Shown: positions 56,903 through 64,000 of the stretch, in pieces
Position numbering within the stretch: the stretch's first letter is position 1
How the letters are laid out: every line of letters begins with the position of its first letter
DNA from: Apium graveolens
Taxonomy: Eukaryota; Streptophyta; Magnoliopsida; Apiales; Apiaceae
Direction of reading: 5' to 3'
Length of the DNA: 64,000 bases
Assembly: GCF_009905375.1 (NCBI RefSeq)
Contig: NC_133653.1
Coordinates: forward strand, 88,277,004 to 88,341,003
Translations under genes and position numbers: made by a program
The notes under the pieces: model-generated
Told to the model about the DNA's origin: nothing
What the model saw: only the letters and a program-made list of their open reading frames with translations
Database searches by the model: none

Positions 56903-59467
56903 GGGTTTTAATTCCTTGATGTCACAAGGTATGGTTAAGTACAAAAGTTTCTGTATTTTTAAAATAATTTTGTTCCAGTGTTTGGTATGTGATGGTTATA
57001 TATTTGTGGAGTAGTATGGTATTTGTGCGGTTTAATATTTAGTAAATCAACAAGAAATGGTTCACAAAGAATAAGGCTTACAGCTCAAGATCAAATGATG
57101 TGGCTCAGGTTCAAGGCTGAAGGATTCAAAGTATTTCCAATATAAAATAGAGCTATTTTGAGTATTAACAATATGTCACAAGAGAATTTAGAAATATTTG
57201 CAATATATCTCGAGAAAGGTTTAGAAGTACATGCCTTACAAGGCTTTACAACTATTACTGATCAACTCTGAGCCGATTCTGCTGCTCAGGCTCTAACGTC
57301 CAACCACTAGATCCCACTGGATTCGACTTTGACACTCAGGTCTTTCTGTTGAAACTCTACTAAGCTCGTCGACTGACCACTAAGTTATCTTTAGTCCATC
57401 GTCCACTTTCAGGTTCCCGACTATAACCTACAGGGTCGAAATACCCTACGTTAGACGTCTAGGTATGCTTGACATATCCTCGATACTAATTCTTATCCAA
57501 CGATATTCAAACCCGACTCGTAATTATTCATATTAGAATAACACAGTCAACAATTAGGGTTCACATTATCGAAATCGATCCAGTGTTCATTTTTAGAAAA
57601 TACGTATACTCGTCATTTTTCAAAATTAGGGTTACTGTGTTTTGGACAAAATATACAACACAACATACAATCAGGTTTCTGTATAAAACATACTTATATG
57701 TATCTACTTATACTCGCTCGACGTTCCGATAATCCTCGGATACGCTCCCGTATTTACGTAATTCAGTTTCTGAAAATCGGGCAGCGTCTCCTTTGTTTAT
57801 CGGACTACCCGTTGAAACATCAATCGACGTCAAACCACAAAGTTCACAACATTAACAACTACAATAGTTCACCACTCCATTCTAAAATTCCCAATCACCG
57901 ATACAATTCGATAATCACTACTAACTCAACCATCCCGATTCAACATTTACTAATTAACTAATTCAATCCAGAATAAAAACACAACACGAATTTTATTTGT
58001 TAAAAATATTAGGACTCAGAATCGCGTCATCACAGTCCACCGTTGGCTCGCCGAGGCTCATCGCCGATGGCTGTAAAATTTGCGGGTACCCAATTAAACT
58101 CGTATTTCCAACACAAATTTCGCCGATTAAAAGAAATAAATTTCCTGCGCATACTTATGTTATTTCACGAAATTAATCAACTAATATCATAAAATTCAAT
58201 AGTTTCAGGAAATAAGAATCCGGCCACCCAAACCACTACTCGGCTTTCGCCGGAAAATGGAACGGCAGCGAGGAGCAAGAACAAAATAACAACAGTCACA
58301 ACAGCACAGCAATAACACACTTAACAAGCCGGAAAAACAACCACCGGCCGGAAGAACAGATCGGGAAACAAAGAACCCAGCTGGCAATTCGAAAATAGCC
58401 TCCCTGGCTTCAACACATTCACACACACGAGTATATACATTTATATGTAAGCAGAGGACATAACCACACACCACCGAAACCTCACCAGATAAACTAGAGG
58501 GGCGGCGGCGATTTGATCGGAAAAGAAAACACCGGCATCAGAACTTACCAAAACCGAGGGTAAAACCAGACACGAATCAGAGAAACAGCGAGAAAAAGAA
58601 AGAGAGGGAAGAGATCAAAATTGAAAGAAACTGAGCCAGAGGAGATTGCACGCGAGAGAGAAGACAGACACAGGAAGAGAGTTTTCTGTTGTTTATATTT
58701 ATTTAATTTTTTATCATTTATGTTTCCCAGTCAATGCCCAACACGTGTCTGCAAATTAATAAAATGTGGACACGTATCAAAAGAGATTGATATGAACTTC
58801 CCGTGACCCGATTTTGTCCCGAACCTTGTGACTAAAACGATAATTCACGGTTAAAAATTTACCCGAAAATTACCAAAATAGTTTTAAAACGTCACAAATA
58901 ATTCAAAGTTATTAATTATAAATTTTTCAAAATTTTTAAATCATATTTGAAATGCCACTTATCCCCGCTTTTAACGATTAAACGAAACATCGCGCGGGTA
59001 AATTTAATCCCAAAAATCTCCAAAATAATTTTAAAATTCTCGAAATATTTCAAACTTAATAAAATATGAATTTCATAATTTTTAAAGAATTTTAGAATTA
59101 AATATGGATTTTACCATTAAACATACTCAAAAAATCATTTAAAGATAAATAATTAATGAAATATTAATTTCTCAATTTTATAAAATCTTAAAAATAATTA
59201 TTGTAATTATAAAATCATAAAAACAATTTTAGAAACATTCCCAATATTTATGCAAATAAATTTGCACTAAATCCACTTCTGAAAGTGAAAACAATTCAAT
59301 ATGATCTCATAATTAATCGCGCGGACAACCCGGTACACTATAAATCACATATGGATAATAATTAAATAACACATAGCGGTCAAAATTAACGCACATATTT
59401 TATGTATTTAATAATTTCCATAATTGCACAATTAAATAATTCAAAAGAAAATACACGAGTCGTTATA
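56903..59467 (-). repeat. 3' LTR of element H, right part
   Basis: Aligns with G from the TGCCTTACAAGGCTTTACAA block (57232) through TCGAAATACCCTA (57436), GCAGCGTCTCCTTTGTTTAT (57781), the GC-rich block (58036-58085) and CGAGTCGTTATA at 59456-59467. With J removed the LTR is about 3.2-3.4 kb, similar to G. The polypurine tract that follows shows that this is the 3' LTR. Confidence 0.82.
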
Positions 59468-59480
59468 TCCTTCCCCCTTA
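59468..59480 (-). other. Polypurine tract of element H
   Basis: Minus-strand TAAGGGGGAAGGA immediately before the LTR start TATAACGACTCG, the arrangement usual in Tekay-type chromoviruses. Confidence 0.85.
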
Positions 59481-60330
59481 AAAAGATTCTGTCCTCAGAA
59501 TGTGGTCTAGTTACACAAGTGAGGATATTTGTCAAGCATATATGACTCTAATTTCTAAGTAGACCCTTCTACTCGAGGGTTCAAACGTACTCACAATAGG
59601 TACGCACTCATTTCCAAGGACTTGCCTTTGACGATCAAGAATTTGGATTGATTACTATATGCAGAACAACTCGGACAAGAGCCCCACTGGCTCCTGATCA
59701 ATCACTTAATTCAAACCCAATACTTATCACTTTAACATTGACAAGTAAAATACATTAGGTATACACACTGGTGTGACGGTCATAACATTTATGAACAACT
59801 TTATCTATATTTATCAATACCTCGAGGGGTTCACTAATTTTAGGACTTAGCTTGTCCCTTCTACTCAAACTTATCCAATCTCTTTCAAGACGACACTTTT
59901 GCTAACACTACTGGTCCTATTTCTATACTCATACTTTTTCTCAATACAATTTCGTCTTCTTTCTTTGTCTACTCCGAGCAAATTCAACTAATAGCACTAT
60001 GCTCTTGGTGTGTCGAATTAACTTAGAATTTAACAACTTCCTTTCTCTCACTTTATCTCAATAAAAATGGGAGCCTACACTCGCGTTCACATGAAGCTTG
60101 GTAAAGTAGCATTCCAAAGCTGACATCCATGATAAATAATCATTCCAGTGTTTTCTTAAAAACTTAATCTCTCAATATATCTTACAGTTCCTAAATCACT
60201 TTCGTACTTTGACTCTCCGTTTAAGGATGATAGGCGGTGCTCATTTTCAACTTAATTTCCAAACATTTGAACATCTCTTACTCTTTTCCATCAGTTAAGG
60301 TTGAAAAGTAATCTCATATTTTCATGTACT
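59481..60330 (-). pseudogene. Element H integrase C-terminus and chromodomain remnant
   Basis: Broken by many stops, but landmarks remain in order. LKMSTAYHP (about 60230) corresponds to the STAYHPQTDGQSE of gypsy integrases. RRDKLSPKISEPLEVL (about 59850) is the GKLSPRYIGPFEVL motif of the integrase C-terminal domain. A degraded VKVLW...E.ATWE-like chromodomain lies at about 59530-59620. The end, HSEDRIFL before GGGGG, matches the usual polyprotein end next to the tract. The chromodomain normally targets integration to heterochromatin; this copy is dead. Confidence 0.75.
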
Positions 60331-60429
60331 GTTATTTTTAAATATTTGAACTTTAGATTTCACTCTTTTCAATTCGTTTATTAACTTCTTGGTGGTCTTA
60401 ATTACATTCAATCCTTTCTGTCTGCCTAA

Positions 60430-60760
60430 AACATCCGTTACCATACGGTTTTGCTTAGGTGGTTGTTAATGGATTAATTCGGAATCTTTTATTAACCTTA
60501 GTCAAAATTTCATTCTTGAAGACTCAACGTATAGTTGCATTCCTTCTGATCTTTGGAGAAAATCCTTGGGCATCCCACACAGACTTTCTTGTTCCTTGAG
60601 TAGCTGAGGATGTTATCAATAAATACAGTTTGCTTATCCAAGTACTCCTTATACACCACGTTCCTTAGTTTCTTATAGCCACCTGATACACTCGTCATTT
60701 CACATAATATCACCAGAGCTTGCAATGTTCTTAACTCACTTTAATCGTAATCTCTGATAT
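60430..60760 (-). pseudogene. Element H displaced RT-catalytic and RNase H-linker block
   Basis: A 71-codon open frame contains KEYLDKQTVFIDNILSYSRN, a copy of the gypsy RT core KEYLDKFVVVFIDDILVYS with one Asp changed to Asn. Just after it (about 60450) VTDVLGRQKGLNVIKTTKKL matches the VADALSRK RNase H end. These belong upstream of integrase but lie between the integrase N- and C-terminal parts, where the integrase core is expected. This may be a rearranged or recombined segment. Confidence 0.6.
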
Positions 60761-61440
60761 TTTCTCAGGTTAGATCTTAAGTTAATCCTTGAGATATAAT
60801 ATATTGCTCGAATTAGGTCTCGTAGGAAATTAATTCTTTATAGGGGTCACTTATTCTTATTTGTGGTTTTGCTAAACTCCCACTTCATGATTCGCCTCTT
60901 GTAAAGTCACTTCTTGGGTCTTCCTTATCCACTAGGCCTTCCAATACTTCACCTTAATTCTTTGATGTGTCTACCACTTTCTAATCCATTTTGAAATACC
61001 CTTCTTATACCTGGTTATCGTTGTTTTTATTATTATTATTATTATTTTTATTTTTTTTGCATATATTTTGGCATCACTTCAGTAGAGTATATACTTTATA
61101 CTATGAATTCCCTGTGGCATCTCATTTCCTAATTCTTCTACTTGTAACTTCCAAGTGCTGGAAGAGAACTTGGGGATATCGTGATCGTTCTCCTGGACAT
61201 ATAAATTTCCTCTCACTACTGCTAACATCGTGATCCATTATCTTCTCTCGATATCTCCTTATCCTTCCCTTAACAACTTTGATGGAAAGGTCATATTATC
61301 TGTCCTTTCTCTTTTTGGATTATAAATTCTGACTTCCAATTCCAACTTTTAAAATTCCATAGATAATTCTTTCGGTATAGTCTCTATGTCCGTTATTGCT
61401 TTCCTCTATCTTTGCTTTTCCTCGTGAATATATATTTCAA
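60761..61440 (-). pseudogene. Element H RNase H end and integrase N-terminal remnant
   Basis: RLKYIFTRKS (about 61420) matches the SLKYIFTQKEL block of gypsy RNase H. A degraded VRGNLYVQ and IHSIKY (about 61100-61200) fit the zinc-binding region of integrase. A (TTA)n run at 61018-61048 interrupts it. Stops are frequent; reading further into the catalytic core was not possible. Confidence 0.55.
61018..61048 (+). repeat. (TTA)n and T-rich microsatellite
   Basis: TTATTATTATTATTATTATT followed by a T run, within the decayed H pol. Confidence 0.95.
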
Positions 61441-61800
61441 CCTCTTATAGCCCGTATAGATCTTACACCTTTCTTCATACATATCATGTTTCCCAAATCT
61501 TTCAAAACGAATATTATTACTGTTAATCCCAAATTATGGGTAGGATACTTCTGCTCATAAAGTTTCGGTTGTCTGGATGCATATACAATAACTCTACTGT
61601 GCTGCATCAACACACATCCTATTCCCTAATGAGAAGCATCACTATACACTACCAAATTTCCTTAATACTTTCAAAATGATAAGGCAGGTGTTGTAACCAT
61701 TCTTTCATTTATCCTCGTAAAACTTTCTTCACCCTTTTCTACTTCATATAACTTCTTACTTTTCCTGGTTAGCTTCGCCCAAGATGTTGCAACTTTCAAG
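61441..61800 (-). pseudogene. Element H RNase H remnant
   Basis: NLVVYSDASH (about 61660), GIGCVLMQHS and VIVYASRQPKLYEQKYPTHN (about 61570-61630) are the gypsy RNase H core blocks, with a few stops between. Upstream, VTTPALSF corresponds to the tether before RNase H. The first catalytic Asp (SDAS) is still there, but the frame is not open overall. Confidence 0.8.
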
Positions 61801-62480
61801 AAATCTAGCACAAATTTCTGATAGTAACCGGCCCATGATAAAACTTCTTACTTTCGTTGGTGTTTCTGGTCTCCTTTTATTCATAGTAACTTTAATTTCT
61901 GCTGAATCTCTTTTGTTCTTCTCCACCTTCCCAGTTATTATTAAATGCTTTGCATGGTCCTCCGTTGACTTTAAATGTTACACTACAGCTTATTCAGATA
62001 TTCTTTAGAGATCCTATCCATTAAGTTCAAATATTACTGGTATATTGGTTAATGCAAATGACAATACGAGAACAGTACTTGGTTCTGAAAATTATCTTTG
62101 ATACATCCATAGGTTTAATCTTTAATTGGTGAAATACCAAGTCTTAAATCAGTCTTATAAAAGTACTTTGCTTCCTTCGTTTGATCAACAAATCATTGGG
62201 TCAAGGTAACAGATATTGCTTTTGATAGTAAACTTGTTGAGCTTTCGCTAGTCGATGCGTAATCCCATACTTCCATCTTTCTTATTAATAATTAATTTCG
62301 GTGCATCTTATGGGGTACACTAGGTCTAATCACTCCTTCTTCTAACATCTCTTGCATCTGCTTTGCTAATTTCCTCATTTTAACTGGTGCCATTTTGTGA
62401 AAGGCCTTGGTCACTAGCTTCATCTCAGGTGCTACGTCAATCGCGAGCTTCATTTCTCTATCTGGAGGAATTGTTGATAC
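61801..62480 (-). pseudogene. Element H reverse transcriptase remnant, catalytic box missing
   Basis: In order: PPDREMKLAIDVAPEMK (about 62450), KLAKQMQEMLEEGVIRPSV (about 62350), KYFYKTDLRLGISPIK (about 62180), LSFALTNIPVIF (about 62040), KSTEDHAKHL (about 61950), RRPETPTKVRSF (about 61850). All are gypsy RT blocks. Between the last two-but-one blocks the FIDDILVYS catalytic box expected near 61960 is absent; the sequence goes from a KAVV-like remnant to KSTEDHAKHL. Frameshifts and stops are numerous. Confidence 0.8.
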
Positions 62481-62990
62481 TTATCTGGAAACATATCTTC
62501 AAACTCTTTAATTGCTATAAAATCTTCAATTTTGTTTGCCTCTAACTTTTATTTATCTCATAATTACCGTAATACTCACATCTTGATCATCGTAATCATC
62601 GTTAACCAATTCTTTACCTTCCTTTTTCCTTTATGCCTCATCATATTCTCATCTGAAGTCTTCAGAGCTATCTTTTCATCATGACGGTTTGTTTGGGCAT
62701 CATGCTTCCATAGTCAATCCATTCCTTAGAATAATGTCAAGTCCTCTTGTCTCAAATGATATCAATTCTTCACAACTTATTTCCAGAAATCCCAATTCCA
62801 TTATTGGTATTCTCTTATGTAACAATTACACATTCTTGACTTGCTAGTCCTTTAATCATAATCTTATCAATTCAATAGGGTAATTCATCTCATCAACAAA
62901 ACCTTGAGAGATAAACAATTAAGTTTCTCTCACATCTTTTAATACTCTAACACATAAGGTATTCACCCTACTCATCCATGTCATCACAGT
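62481..62990 (-). pseudogene. Element H aspartic protease remnant, tentative
   Basis: ISFETRGLDIILRNGLTMEA at about 62690-62760 fits the LEEFDIILGMDWLTKY region at the protease end of Tekay-type elements. The active-site DSGA was not found upstream. Position before RT supports the call. Confidence 0.5.
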
Positions 62991-64000
62991 TTCTTGTTTT
63001 TGGAGACGTATTCCTCATTGGAGTAGATTCCCTTGACTCTTAGTGCATCTCTGACTGGCTAGTGATTTGCAATTTTCGTCATATGCCTTTGTTTGCTTTT
63101 CATACGTGAGAAGTGGATGGAACTTTGCCCGCTTGGTCCATAATACGTTGATTTCTGTTTGAAAAACTCGTGCAAAGAATGACAGTACAACGAAGCAACT
63201 AGAAGGATTCACAATTTAACAAAATTTAGAGTTGGAAAGAAAGAAGAAACAAGGATTTGAATATGAATGAGACAACCACATTGGTACTTAAGATGGCCAG
63301 TCTTTCATACCATGTAGCATACAACACATGATTAGGTGGCATCCCACCCGGCCCTTCGTCATTCTGACAAAGTGTCTCATCATAACACTGTTTGTCTCAA
63401 TCAGAAAGCAAAAGTTGCGGGGAACAATTAAATTTGAAAGGAATGAAATATCCTCCTTTTTGATATCATCATAAAGAGTTTATTTAAAAAAAGAAGTTCA
63501 TACTTATTTAGGATTCAAAAAGGAATTTATGATGTAATATTGAAGACAAGAACGATACCATTAGTCACCATTCACATTTCATTTGTATTCATCTTTCGAG
63601 CTTGATCAATCATATCCCAATTGCGACATATAACAACTTCTTCATAATCATAGGTTACTTCGTTCTCGATATTAGTAATACTAAGTCTGAAACAGCATCC
63701 TTCCAGGTAATCCGGGCTTTCTAACAAACAAGAAACTCAAATAGTAACTTAACAACCAATATTAAAAAATCATTTTATTCAAAAAGGCTTTTAGAAATTT
63801 GTAAAGGAAAATCTTTTTTTTTTGAAAACTTATTTAAAAGTTTGGAAAATCACAAACCTGGTTGTCCTTACTATATGAGTTGGTTGTTGTCCTTCCAACC
63901 TATAGCAAGATACCCAATTAATGGATCGATCATATAAAGGTCCATTCGCTTCACTCTACCTTTTCTTCTTCATCGTGTCCACTTACCTTCCTTAATCGAC
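62991..64000 (-). other. Decayed element H interior, nothing recognised
   Basis: By position this should be protease-gag of H. I found no zinc knuckle or capsid motif; a 65-codon frame at 63015-63212 has no recognisable similarity. The 5' LTR of H lies outside the window. Confidence 0.35.

Noticed and set aside
58621..58806. Plus-strand frame in the H LTR
   Set aside because: No similarity and not kept in G; low-complexity GAGA-rich sequence.

Overview
This is plant nuclear DNA made almost entirely of LTR retrotransposons nested inside one another. I found no host gene, no tRNA, rRNA or miRNA gene and no CRISPR array. The copia (SIRE/Maximus-like) gag, protease, integrase and RT-RNase H genes, the primer-binding sites matching plant initiator Met-tRNA, and the Ty3/gypsy Tekay-like chromovirus remnants all point to an angiosperm. 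The element families remind me of Apiaceae, but that is a low-confidence guess. Almost every element is read on the minus strand. The exception is element E, which is on the plus strand.

Layout from left to right, with letters used for elements throughout. C (1 to about 3523) is the 5' half of a SIRE-type element: LTR, primer site, gag and protease. D is an older SIRE-type element: its 3' LTR is at 4122-4664, and its third ORF is split between 4782-6357 and 28337-28955. Inside D sits a tandem array. B (gag at about 6358-7388) and A (8464-27330) share one LTR at 7449-8463, and the second LTR of A is at 27331-28336. A carries gag, protease, integrase, RT-RNase H and a giant third ORF (ORF3), all damaged. 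Inside the A spacer sits E (13597-21591, target duplication AATAG), a gag-only non-autonomous element. The E gag is interrupted by a 600-bp TRIM (15440-16039, target duplication CTGAG) whose two 178-bp LTRs look identical.

F also lies in D: 3' LTR 28956-29989, ORF3 30186-34659, and RT-RNase H in two pieces. It is interrupted by G (35435-38608), a 3.2-kb solo gypsy LTR with target duplication TAGAC, and by K. K has its 3' LTR in two pieces (39014-40038 and 50945-51262) because L (40039-50939, duplication ATTCT) landed in it. The K ORF3 (51516-53707) is in turn broken by H, a Tekay-like gypsy element whose 3' LTR (53708-59467) contains a SIRE-type fragment J (gag, primer site and 5' LTR, about 54535-56902). 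The decayed H pol runs to the end of the window.

The nesting gives a relative age order. C, D and H are old, F and A/B are younger, and E, K, L, G and J are later insertions. The TRIM is the youngest event visible.

The most unusual signal is a short motif, CGACGGATGA or its complement TCATCCGTCG. It recurs many times in both orientations, often as inverted pairs. It is found in the LTRs, the pol-ORF3 spacers and the unconserved linkers of the gag, pol and ORF3 coding regions of the A, F and L families. It is kept whatever the reading frame. A second notable feature is the roughly 1500-codon ORF3 downstream of pol, conserved in A, F and L.
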